DNA from: a bacterium UBP8_UBA817
GTDB taxonomy: Bacteria > Margulisbacteria > Marinamargulisbacteria > SXXA01 > SICP01
NCBI GenBank assembly: GCA_945888435.1
Contig: CAMCZW010000014.1
Coordinates: forward strand, 1-43,740
Length of the DNA: 43,740 nucleotides
Direction of reading: 5' to 3'
A program made the position numbers and the translations under genes. A model generated the notes under the pieces. It had not been told where the DNA came from, made no database searches, and was given only the letters and a program-made list of their open reading frames with translations. Below are positions 33,099-41,700 of this stretch, one piece after another. Position 1 is the first letter of the stretch. Each line of letters starts with the position of its first letter.

Positions 33099-34370
33099 TT
33101 AAAGTGTCCAAGCTTGAAAATGCTTGATTCCATTTTTATTACCTAATGGATAGTCGTCAAGGCTGATGACTATTTTATCATAGGCGTCGTGTACTTTTTC
33201 GAGATTCCCGAATTCCCGGTTTGCGACTATTTCTGAGGTGATGGAGTGTGCAATCTGAATGTATTTCTTGTCATCTCCCTTTTCAATAATTAGGTCGATT
33301 TCTTCTTGACCGATTTTTCCGACGTAGCACTTGTATCCTTGTCTTGCGTAGTGGAGATAAATCGCATTTTCTAATGCCTTGGATAATCCGGGATCAAATT
33401 TTGATGATAGAAAATTTCGGAATGCAAGATCATTGAGATAGAATTTCTTACTTCCGGCCAAGATGCTTTTCCCTTTGATATCATAGCGGTCTACTTCGTG
33501 GATGATGAAGGTTTCTTTGAGATGGTGGAGATAGTTTGAAATGGTTTCAAAGTTGGTTTTTATTTTTTGGCTGATCAGGTAGTCTACGATACTCTTGATT
33601 GAGAATAGATTTCCGATGTTGTCACATAGAAATTTGAAGAGAATTTCTAATAAGTGAGCATCTTTGATTTGGTGGCGCGTAACGATGTCTTTTAGGATAA
33701 TGGAATCTAATAGGGCCACCACATAGTGAAATTGTGTTTCTGGGGAGTGTAGATGGAATAATTCTGGGAGGCCTCCTGTTTTTAAGTAGTCGATATAGCT
33801 TTGTTTTTGAGGGGCTATTTTCAAGAAATTACAATATTCTGCGAAAGAAAATGGAAAAATCTTGCAGCTTATGTATCGGCCACTGATTAGTGTGGCCAAT
33901 TCTCCCGATAATAATGTTGCATTAGATCCAGTAATCCAGACATCGTAGTGTGTTTGGTAGTTTTGACTTAGGGAATTGACTAATTTTTCCCAATCTTGAA
34001 TGAGCTGTACTTCGTCAATAAATAGATATCGTTTTCCTTTTGGAGACAGTTTTTTTTCGTATAATTGGATGAGTTCGAATAAATCGAGATGGGTTTTGAT
34101 TGAATCAAATTCGATAAACTCTTTGTTGAAATAGAAAATATTTTTTGGGGGTATACCTTGACCAATAAGTCTCCCAATCAGTTGTCTCATGATATGGCTT
34201 TTGCCGCTTCTTCTTTGTCCGACCAATACTTTGATAAGGGGTGTTCCAAGTAGAGGTGTGAGTTGTAAGAGGTAGTCCTGGCGTTCAAATCCGAAGTAGA
34301 TCCCTTGATTTTCCCAGAAATTGTAGCGCTTGAGGTTTTCGAATACGGCTTCTTTGATATTTTCAGGCAT
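33099..34370 (-). CDS. AAA-type ATPase with DUF4143 domain
   Basis: A 423-residue cytoplasmic ATPase. The P-loop GQRRSGKSHIMRQL is near residue 51, Walker B LFIDEVQLIQDWE near 114, and sensor-like WITGSNATLLSGELATLISGRY follows, then FPFSFAEYCNFL. The C-terminal DUF4143 half includes YLHHLKETFIIHEVDRYDIKGKSILAGSKKFYLNDLAFRN and a PD-(D/E)XK-like stretch GYKCYVGKIGQEEIDLIIEKGDDKKYIQIA (E..D, xxK). Such proteins are common, often lineage-specific and laterally transferred; their function is not known. It is convergent with purM and stands alone, with paired 13-base direct repeats around its start. Confidence 0.9.
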   Translation of the reverse strand: MPENIKEAVFENLKRYNFWENQGIYFGFERQDYLLQLTPLLGTPLIKVLVGQRRSGKSHIMRQLIGRLIGQGIPPKNIFYFNKEFIEFDSIKTHLDLFELIQLYEKKLSPKGKRYLFIDEVQLIQDWEKLVNSLSQNYQTHYDVWITGSNATLLSGELATLISGRYISCKIFPFSFAEYCNFLKIAPQKQSYIDYLKTGGLPELFHLHSPETQFHYVVALLDSIILKDIVTRHQIKDAHLLEILFKFLCDNIGNLFSIKSIVDYLISQKIKTNFETISNYLHHLKETFIIHEVDRYDIKGKSILAGSKKFYLNDLAFRNFLSSKFDPGLSKALENAIYLHYARQGYKCYVGKIGQEEIDLIIEKGDDKKYIQIAHSITSEIVANREFGNLEKVHDAYDKIVISLDDYPLGNKNGIKHFQAWTL

Positions 34371-34422
34371 ACCTTAAACTTTATTGTATTTTATTAAAAG
34401 TTTCAAGTGTACCTTAAACTTT
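34370..34422 (-). repeat. Two 13-base direct repeats 40 bases apart at the ATPase start
   Basis: TACCTTAAACTTT occurs at 34370-34382 and again at 34410-34422 (plus-strand sense). On the minus strand the nearer copy covers the ribosome site (TAAGG) and reaches the first base of the start codon; the farther lies in the promoter region. Forty bases is nearly four helical turns. The intervening 27 bases contain AAAAGTTTCAAG, a partial third match. A protein-binding pair is plausible. Confidence 0.5.
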
Positions 34423-34445
34423 TTAAAATCTCTTAGGGGGTTCTT

Positions 34446-36077
34446 TTAGTTTCTTACTATCGTTAAAAGACCTTTTTTTCGCACGGTTTCAGAGTCGCTT
34501 TTAAACTCGATGCTGTAGATGTAATTTCCATTCATGACGCGATGTCCGCCGTCGTCGGTGGTGTCCCAGGATTGGGTATTGTACGTGTCGCTAAATGAAG
34601 TTTCGATTTCTTTGATAAGGCGGCCTGTCAGCGTGTAAATCTTGATGGTGGCGGTCCCACTTTTGTTGGAGTCAAATCCAAATTGAGTGGTCGTTGAAAT
34701 CGGGTTAGGGAAGTTTAGTAAATTTGAAATGGTGAGTGTGTCTGCCGCATCTTGGGTGACACTTGGACTTGTGCTTGGCTCTGTGTTTAATAGGAGTGCT
34801 TTTAGTTTATTTCCGTTGACGGCTCCATATCCAGTATAGACGTCTTTTCCTGAGGGCCCGATGTCATCACAGCTTTGATACAGGATATCGAGTGCTTGAG
34901 CGGAAGTGAGTGCTGGGTTTACAGAGTAGATGAGACTAATGATGCCACTAATGACGGCTGCACTTTGTGAAGTCCCGCTTTTGGTGGTGTATGTATTTGA
35001 TAATCCAAGACTTTCGATGTTTTCGCCATACGTTGCGATATCAAGGTGAGGGCCATAATTTGAAAAGTAAGATCGTCGGTTGGAGAGATCGATCGACCCA
35101 ACGGTGACAACCTCATCAAATCCAGACGGGTAATCCATGATGGAATGATTATCATTACCGGATGCGGCAACAATGATGACATCTTGTGCTTGGGCATAGA
35201 TAACCGCGTCTCTTAGGACACTGGATATCTGAGTATATCCCCAGCTACAGTTAATTACTTTGGCTCCTTGGGCTACTGCATAATAGATGGCGACTGCGGC
35301 ATCCGATTGAGATCCTCTACCGTTTGAATCTAAAAATTTTGCATTGAGAATTTTGGCGTTGGGATTAATGCCGCAAATTCCGGATCTATTATTAGATTTA
35401 GCTCCAATAATTCCAGAGATATGGGTGCCATGGCTATGATAATCCATGTTGTTTGAACCACCTTTATTAATGGAATATCCATAAAAACTGTATCCCGAAA
35501 TATCATCGATAAGTTCGTTTTGATCATTGTCTTTATTGTCTTTAATTTCGTCATGGTTATTGGTGATTTGTCCTAGGAGCTCAGAGTGATCGGTGTCGAC
35601 ACCAGTATCGAGCACCGCGACGATTGTTTCGCTAGTGACGGGGATATCTAGGAGTGCCTGTAAGGTGGTTTGATTGAGGTAGGTTTGCATGCTGAATTTA
35701 GGGTCATTAGGTGAATCACTGATGTAGACATAATAATCCTTTTCCGCGCTTTCAATGCCTGGAGTTTTGGAGAGGGTTGTGATGGTTGCATCGATTTGGT
35801 CGGGTGCGACTTCGATCACATAGGTTTTGGACTCGCTGGCTTTACTCTGACTAGTCCAGCCGGTGCTTGGTTTTGGGATAGGGAGTGTTGTTAGAATTTT
35901 AACTCCAGATAATCCTTCTAATGGGCTTGATGCTGTACCGAAGCGTCCAGATGGGGTCGCTGTGGTTTTAACCAGGATAACGCCTGGGACATAATCGGTT
36001 TCAATGGCCTGGACCATCGTGGGTGCGATGAGCTGGAGCAAGATGGCGATACTTAATAATGTGTGTTTATGTGACAT
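34446..36077 (-). CDS. Exported subtilisin-like protease with C-terminal FlgD-like Ig domain
   Basis: A 543-residue secreted serine protease. The signal peptide covers about residues 1-24 (ending TMVQA); a propeptide-like region (about 28-118, TYVIEVAPDQIDATITTLSKTPGIESAEKDY) precedes the S8 domain. The catalytic triad is D157 (VAVLDTGVDTDH), H216 (HSHGTHISG) and S370 (SGTSQSAAV), with N308 as the oxyanion residue; the usual GTSMAAP reads GTSQSAA. After a Ser/Thr linker (432-450) the last ~90 residues (NFPNPISTTTQFGF..SGTATIKIYTLTGRLIKEI..NGNYIYSIEF) form a FlgD/type-A-sorting-like Ig domain ending KGLLTIVR, as in cargo of Por-type secretion. AGGAG precedes the ATG. A PorV/PorQ-like gene lies just upstream, 11 bases away. 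Confidence 0.93.
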   Translation of the reverse strand: MSHKHTLLSIAILLQLIAPTMVQAIETDYVPGVILVKTTATPSGRFGTASSPLEGLSGVKILTTLPIPKPSTGWTSQSKASESKTYVIEVAPDQIDATITTLSKTPGIESAEKDYYVYISDSPNDPKFSMQTYLNQTTLQALLDIPVTSETIVAVLDTGVDTDHSELLGQITNNHDEIKDNKDNDQNELIDDISGYSFYGYSINKGGSNNMDYHSHGTHISGIIGAKSNNRSGICGINPNAKILNAKFLDSNGRGSQSDAAVAIYYAVAQGAKVINCSWGYTQISSVLRDAVIYAQAQDVIIVAASGNDNHSIMDYPSGFDEVVTVGSIDLSNRRSYFSNYGPHLDIATYGENIESLGLSNTYTTKSGTSQSAAVISGIISLIYSVNPALTSAQALDILYQSCDDIGPSGKDVYTGYGAVNGNKLKALLLNTEPSTSPSVTQDAADTLTISNLLNFPNPISTTTQFGFDSNKSGTATIKIYTLTGRLIKEIETSFSDTYNTQSWDTTDDGGHRVMNGNYIYSIEFKSDSETVRKKGLLTIVRN

Positions 36078-36088
36078 GGGGCCGGCTC

Positions 36089-36973
36089 CTATAAGAATTG
36101 AATTCCGATTTTATGGTTTACGCCTAATTCCTGGTGGTTTGAAAATGAGTAATAGATATTAAATCGTTTTACTTTGACACAAGTCCCAACTCTCCAGTTG
36201 CTATCGCCTTGGATATCTCTAATGCCGCCCATCAATGAAAAGTTTTTAGAGAGGTTCACTTCGGCTCCGATATTGTATACATTCTCTTTATCAGATTCTA
36301 TCGTGGCATCGGCTAAAATATTAATCATTTTTTCAACTGGAATTTTAACTCCGATATTATATCTGGCCTGAATGGTTTCTTCGGTGTCATTGCTCCATTT
36401 GAGTTTGGTTCCGCCGATATCTTGGGCGGATAGTCCTAGGCTGATATACCGAGTATTCAAGATGAGACCTGCATCGAGGCCAAATCCGTTTGCAGTGGTT
36501 TTGTTAAGTTCAAGGTGGCGGTATACGGCACTGACTCCTAGTTGAAGATGATCCCCATATAGTGAAGTGCTGATACTGGTGATGGCACCGGTAATGTAGT
36601 TGCTGAAGCTTCCTACCTGGACGCCTCGTCCAGAACTTCCAACTGTTTCAGGATTATCCTGTGTGATTGTGAGTGGGACGTTAAGACTGACTTTGATTTT
36701 CTCACTGATTGGAGCGCCTAGTGCTAGGCCCATGGTTTGGACTAAGTTTCCAAATTGTGATGTGTAAGTGGTCATGACTGATTTGGTTTGGATACTTGAA
36801 ATCCCAGCTGGATTTTTGTAGCCAGATTCTAGGCCAAGTGAATCAGCGGTGATTGCAAATCCCTTTGCAAATCCGCCTACTTGTACCAAATCATCAAAAC
36901 TCCCAAAAACGGGAGACGCTATTATTGTGGCCGACCATACTAATATGGCGACGATTCCCCTAAACCTTGACAA
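36089..36973 (-). CDS. PorV/PorQ-like outer-membrane protein
   Basis: About 294 residues. A signal peptide (SRFRGIVAILVWSATIIASPVFG) is followed by GGFAKGFAITADSLGLESGYKNPAGISSI, resembling the start of PorV/PorQ/UPF0164 barrels (asn-pro-ala-gly motif), then regular amphipathic strands (YGDHLQLGVSAVYRHLEL, KMINILADATIE) to the end (GVNHKIGIQFL). The frame is open to a TTG at 36997, but the TTG at 36973 is preferred because GGGGGA lies eight bases before it and it gives a standard signal peptide; no ATG fits. It is in one unit with the subtilase downstream, so it may help export or anchor that protease. The role is inference. Confidence 0.75.
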   Translation of the reverse strand: MSRFRGIVAILVWSATIIASPVFGSFDDLVQVGGFAKGFAITADSLGLESGYKNPAGISSIQTKSVMTTYTSQFGNLVQTMGLALGAPISEKIKVSLNVPLTITQDNPETVGSSGRGVQVGSFSNYITGAITSISTSLYGDHLQLGVSAVYRHLELNKTTANGFGLDAGLILNTRYISLGLSAQDIGGTKLKWSNDTEETIQARYNIGVKIPVEKMINILADATIESDKENVYNIGAEVNLSKNFSLMGGIRDIQGDSNWRVGTCVKVKRFNIYYSFSNHQELGVNHKIGIQFL

Positions 36974-37317
36974 TTGTTTCCCCCAATCGTCCCTCAATAT
37001 TAGTCATCGAGAGTAAATGGGATATGCCCATATTCTTAGGGGTCTAAACGTGAGCCTTAAAATAATCCTATGACGGACTTGGTTTTTAGCTATTTTTCTT
37101 GCTTATTTTGATAGGGCATGAATGACTTTTTACCGATACTTCCCTTACTTGTCATTTGCGTTTTGAATGTTTGTGTGCTTACATACCTAGCCTTTGATTG
37201 TTGTTTTTTGTGGGGTTAAGCTTTTTGAACCACGAAATTTCGATGCAATCTCCTTATTTTTTTGGCGATAATTCCATGCCTCGTATGGCTTGAGAATGTT
37301 TTCGCGGAAGGGAACCA
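36974..37317. other. Intergenic region between divergent surface-protein genes
   Basis: About 340 AT-rich bases separate the divergent PorV-like/subtilase unit and the plus-strand fibre operon, so it should contain promoters for both. A 33-codon hydrophobic frame (37118-37219) starts after AGGGC but is too short to claim. A small inverted repeat CCAT/ATGG lies at about 37274-37288, upstream of the FlgD-like gene; GGAAGGGA near 37306 is that gene's ribosome site. No recognisable riboswitch. Confidence 0.4.
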
Positions 37318-37848
37318 ATGAATTTTTTAAGTCGTTTAATTATTATTGTTGTCTGTATGCCTGGGATTCTTATCGCCCAAAGCTCCGTTTATTTTGTCCC
37401 TTTTGAGGCCGAACGGTTTGCTAACTTCTCTGATTATAATGCCCGGTATATTTTTGTTGATCCGGCCTTTACTTCGTTTGCGACGAATGAGGATGGGTCT
37501 GGAGCCGTTAGCGAGCTTCCCGGATCATCGATTGAAGTTAACAATGCTTATTTTTTTCCTAATCCTTTTGCCCTTTCTTCTGGGACTGAACTTGGTTATG
37601 AGCTTTCTCGTGACATGGATATTGAACTTCGGATTTATAACATGATGGCTAACGAGATTTACCGCACAGAATACCCTAGTGGAACCCAAGGTGGATTAGG
37701 CCGTGGGACAAGTCGCAATATCTATAATCGAATTCGATTTACTCAAGCCACATTTGGCGCGCCTCTATCTGCTGGAATTTATTTCTTCGTCATGATGAAT
37801 GACGGTAACGTTATCCACAAAGGGAAGTTCGCTGTAAGGCCGAGATAA
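37318..37848 (+). CDS. Exported protein with FlgD-like Ig / sorting-type domain
   Basis: A 176-residue protein. The signal peptide is about residues 1-20 (MNFLSRLIIIVVCMPGILIA). After a short unique stretch, residues ~80-176 carry PNPFALSSGTELGYELSRDMDIELRIYNMMANEIYRTEY and PLSAGIYFFVMMNDGNVIHKGKFAVRP, the FlgD-Ig / type-A C-terminal pattern (FPNPF, YN..G, L..G.Y.Y, ...GK..V). It has no catalytic domain, so the Ig domain seems to be the functional part, perhaps an accessory subunit or cap. The stop overlaps the ATG of the following PorV-like gene (TAATG), coupling them. Confidence 0.78.
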   Translation: MNFLSRLIIIVVCMPGILIAQSSVYFVPFEAERFANFSDYNARYIFVDPAFTSFATNEDGSGAVSELPGSSIEVNNAYFFPNPFALSSGTELGYELSRDMDIELRIYNMMANEIYRTEYPSGTQGGLGRGTSRNIYNRIRFTQATFGAPLSAGIYFFVMMNDGNVIHKGKFAVRPR

Positions 37849-38768
37849 TGATGTTTCATAAATTTTTTATTTTAATTATTTGTTTGTTTGTGTCTGTCTT
37901 TTTGACTAGTTCTGTCAATGCCGCAACTGATTATTGGATGATGACGGATTTGGGGACTTCGGCCCGGATGATTGGGTATGGTGGGGTTGAAGGCTTTGGG
38001 TCTTCTGCGGATACTGTGTTTGAAAATCCAGCGGGCCTGTATCGTATCCGTCAAAATTCTGTGTCGTTGTTTACTACTCGCTTGGGTGGAGAAGTCGGAT
38101 ACTTTAATGGATCGATGGCGACGAGAACTCCTTGGGGAGTTTTTGCAGTTGGCTATATGCATGCATCTGTAGGGGATATCCCTCATACGGGCGAAGATGA
38201 TAATGGCCGTTTTTTTGCTGAATATAATTTTGATTATAAAAATACGATAGTGAGAGGTAGTTATGGCTACTCTTTTTCAGATCGGCTTCATGTCGGGGGA
38301 TCGCTCTCTCAATATACCAATACTTTTGATGGTGTTTCAGGTCGTGGCTATGATTTGGACTTGGGTGCGGTGTATATTTATGATCGATATCAATTCTCAG
38401 GGTTAATTAGAAATGTCATGAATAGTGAAGTTGATTATGGTAGTAATGGTAAAGAAGAGTTAGGTCGTCAGTATACTCTTTCTGCAAAGGCCCAAGTCAT
38501 TCCTCAGGTGGATGTGATGGCTCAGGTTAAATATTCATATGATGAACCAACCTATGCGGGAGGCGTGGTTTATTCGCCGACTTTGATTCCTTATTTAAAA
38601 GCCTCTGCAGGATTTAAACAATTTGTGACTCTTGCAGATGTTGAAGATACGGTTGTGCTCGGGTTCATGCTCGATTTTTCAGATGTGGAATTTCATTACA
38701 CGTATGAAAAGAGTGATCATGTGACTTATGACAATAAGAATTACTTCTCGGTTAGCGTAAAATTTTAG
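37848..38768 (+). CDS. PorV/PorQ-like outer-membrane protein (second copy)
   Basis: A 306-residue protein with a signal peptide (residues 1-25, ending SVNAATD). The segment MTDLGTSARMIGYGGVEGFGSSADTVFENPAGLYRI is a close match to the N-terminal signature of the PorV/PorQ/UPF0164 barrels, and the remainder alternates strands and turns (VGGSLSQYTNTF, YDLDLGAVYIYDRYQFSGLIRNVMNSEVDYG) to a C-terminal VSVKF ending in Phe. Two ATG codons (37848, 37851) are possible. It lies between a FlgD-Ig-like gene and the large fibre gene, a layout suggesting it escorts or anchors those proteins at the surface. Confidence 0.83.
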   Translation: MMFHKFFILIICLFVSVFLTSSVNAATDYWMMTDLGTSARMIGYGGVEGFGSSADTVFENPAGLYRIRQNSVSLFTTRLGGEVGYFNGSMATRTPWGVFAVGYMHASVGDIPHTGEDDNGRFFAEYNFDYKNTIVRGSYGYSFSDRLHVGGSLSQYTNTFDGVSGRGYDLDLGAVYIYDRYQFSGLIRNVMNSEVDYGSNGKEELGRQYTLSAKAQVIPQVDVMAQVKYSYDEPTYAGGVVYSPTLIPYLKASAGFKQFVTLADVEDTVVLGFMLDFSDVEFHYTYEKSDHVTYDNKNYFSVSVKF

Positions 38769-38779
38769 GAGGCAAAAAT

Positions 38780-41700
38780 ATGAGAAAATTGACAACAGTT
38801 TTAATGGGGATGGTGATTGTAGTTGGGCTTGCAGTGTCTGCATTTGCGGCAACTCCTTCATTAGTCAGGATAGAAGGTAAATTGTTTAGCCAATCACAAA
38901 ATAAATTTGTGGATGGTAATAAAACGGTTATCGTTCGTATTAAAACGATTATGGACCCTGCGGTTATTATGTGGAGTGAGAATGATGTTATTGCATTTGA
39001 TCAAGGTAACTTTGGAGTGACTTTGGGAGATGGAAGCCTTGGCGTGATCCCTCAAGATGTATTGGCGTTAGGTGCGGTTAAATTGTTTTTTGAAGTTGAT
39101 GGAGAAGAAATCGATTTTCCACTTGTTCAGTATGCACTGCCTTATGCTCTCCAGGCAAAGTATGTGGATGGTCTTGAGAACTCAATTTCTCGTTTATTTA
39201 TCACGTCATTAGCGTCTACTTTAAATGTGGGATTATTAACTGGCCAAGTGGAGGCCTCTCAAATTGCGGATAATTCGATTTTGAATCAGCATATTCAAGG
39301 GCCGATTTCAGCGAGTAAAATTTCTGGATTAGTAGCTGCAACAGTTGAGAATAACTCTATTACTGATGTCCATCTTACAAGCGGATCTTTTTCTAAAATT
39401 AGAGGAGTCGGAACTCTTGATACTGAGCTTGTTGCTCATCGTGGAGTTTTAGTTTCAGGTGATATTAAGGTGACGAATCCTAGTGATAGTTTGACGGATC
39501 CTAACAAAGTTGTGGTAATGAATTCTGCCACAGGGGCTCTTCAAAGATTAAGTACTGCTGGATGGGATAAAAATGAAGCTGATGATGTGGTTAGCTTTTT
39601 AGGCCTGATAGATACTCCGGATTCTTTTACAGGTAATGACGATTTATTTGTGGCGGTTTCTCAAAATCGCTTAATTTTTAAATCTGTGCCAACTTCGGGT
39701 GGCTCTTCTTATGTACTCCCTCAAGCGACTTCTTCTGCACTGGGCGGTATCAAAGTTGGAAACACATTATTAATTACTGATGGGTTATTGAATGTTGCGA
39801 TCGCAAACGAAACTCCTTTTACTGGTATTTTAAAAACAAAATTAGAGGGCATTCAAGCTGGTGCAACCAACTATGTATTACCTACTGCTAATACTTCTAT
39901 AGTAGGGGGCGTGCGAATTGGAACTGGATTAACAGTTGATTCCGCGACTGGAATTTTATCGGTTAACTCATTAGGTGCACAATATGTATTACCTATAGCG
40001 AATGAATCCGTTTTGGGGGGACTTAAAATTGGTCAAGGACTCCAAATTGATGCAACTACGGGTGTGGTTAGCGTTGATACTCTAGGGACTGTGGTTGTAG
40101 AAGGTGTGCCAACCGCAACTTATACTCGAAAAGGGATTTTAAGTGTTGGTTCTGGACTAACTCTTGATAATAATAATTCTGTATCGATTGCCTTAGGTGA
40201 TCGCCTTTCTTATGATGCAGGGACTCGTCAGTTATCTGCAACACTTCAAACTACAAATGATTTTACAAACGATCTTTTAACTAAATTAAATGGAATTCAG
40301 CCTGGCGCGACTAACTTTGTTCTTGCGTCTGCATCTTCTAATGTGCTTGGTGGAATTAAAGTTGGATCTGGATTAAAAACAGCAACGGATGGCACTTTGA
40401 GCCTGACTGTTCCTCAGCAAGAAGCATTTACTACTGTGTTATTAACTAAATTAAATAATATTGACCCAAATGCAACTCAATATGTATTACCTACTGCTAC
40501 TGTATCCGTATTAGGTGGAGTTAAAGTTGGATCTGGATTATCTGCGAATGCTGCAGGACTTTTGAGTGTGAATGTATCGGCTTTGGATTTATCTGGAATT
40601 GTACTTACTGAAGCTAATTTACCAACGGTCATCCCTGCAAATCGTATTAATGGACAATTGACACAGGCTAATTTACCAAGTCAAATCCCTTCTAACTTAA
40701 TTACAGGTGACTTAGTGACGGCTAATCTTCCTGTTGCGACAGGAACTCGATTGGGAGCGATTAAAGTAGGAACTGGTTTAACTGCAACTAGTGCAGGGCT
40801 TTTAAGTGTGAACCCATCAGTATTAGATTTTACTGGGGTCACATTGACTGAAGCGAATTTACCAAGCGAAATTTCTGCGAGCCGTATTACCGGTTTGTTA
40901 GTGACTTCAAATATTCCATCTGCAACTTCTAGCCGTAAGGGTGGGGTACGTGCAGGTAATGGGCTTACTGTAGATACTGCTGGTGTGATTAGTTTAACTG
41001 TTGCACAACAAGAGTCATTTACGACTCCATTACTTACTAAATTAAATACGATTGAGGCGAATGCGACTCGATACTTATTACCTACAGCGAATGAATCACG
41101 TTTAGGTGGACTTAAAATTGGTCAGGGACTTCAAATTGATGCAACTACGGGTGTGGTTAGCGTTGATACTCTAGGGACTGTGGTTGTAGAAGGTGTGCCA
41201 ACCGCAACTTATACTCGAAAAGGGATTTTAAGTGTTGGTTCTGGATTGACTCTTGATAATAATAATTCTGTATCGATTGCCTTAGGTGATCGCCTTTCTT
41301 ATGATGCAGGGACTCGTCAGTTATCTGCAACACTTCAAACTACAAATGATTTTACAACTGCGTTTCGTGACAAATTAACTGAGATTGAAAATCGGGCTAC
41401 TAATTTTACGTTAACGCCAGCGACTTCTACTGTATTAGGCGGAGTCAAAATTGGATCTGGATTAGCAATTGATGGAGGTACTGGTATTTTGACAGCGACA
41501 GCCCCGTCACTTTCTCGTGCGAACTCAACTGATTTAGGTCTTGTTAAGATTAATGCTGCGAATGCCATATCCATTGATAGCGATGGGTTTTTAGATGTTA
41601 AGTTGGCGGCTAACGCTGGTCTTTCAAAAGCGGGTAATGGCACTTTGAGTGTTGATACTTCGGTATTAGCAATTGATGCTGCACGGATTACTTCAGGAAC

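Noticed and set aside
37118..37219. A 33-codon hydrophobic open frame in the intergenic region
   Set aside because: An AGGGC lies before the ATG, but the length is within chance for AT-rich DNA and the composition gives no family.
34446..38768. A complete type IX secretion system
   Set aside because: Only PorV/PorQ-like and sorting-domain-like proteins are present; none of the core motor or translocon genes are in the window.
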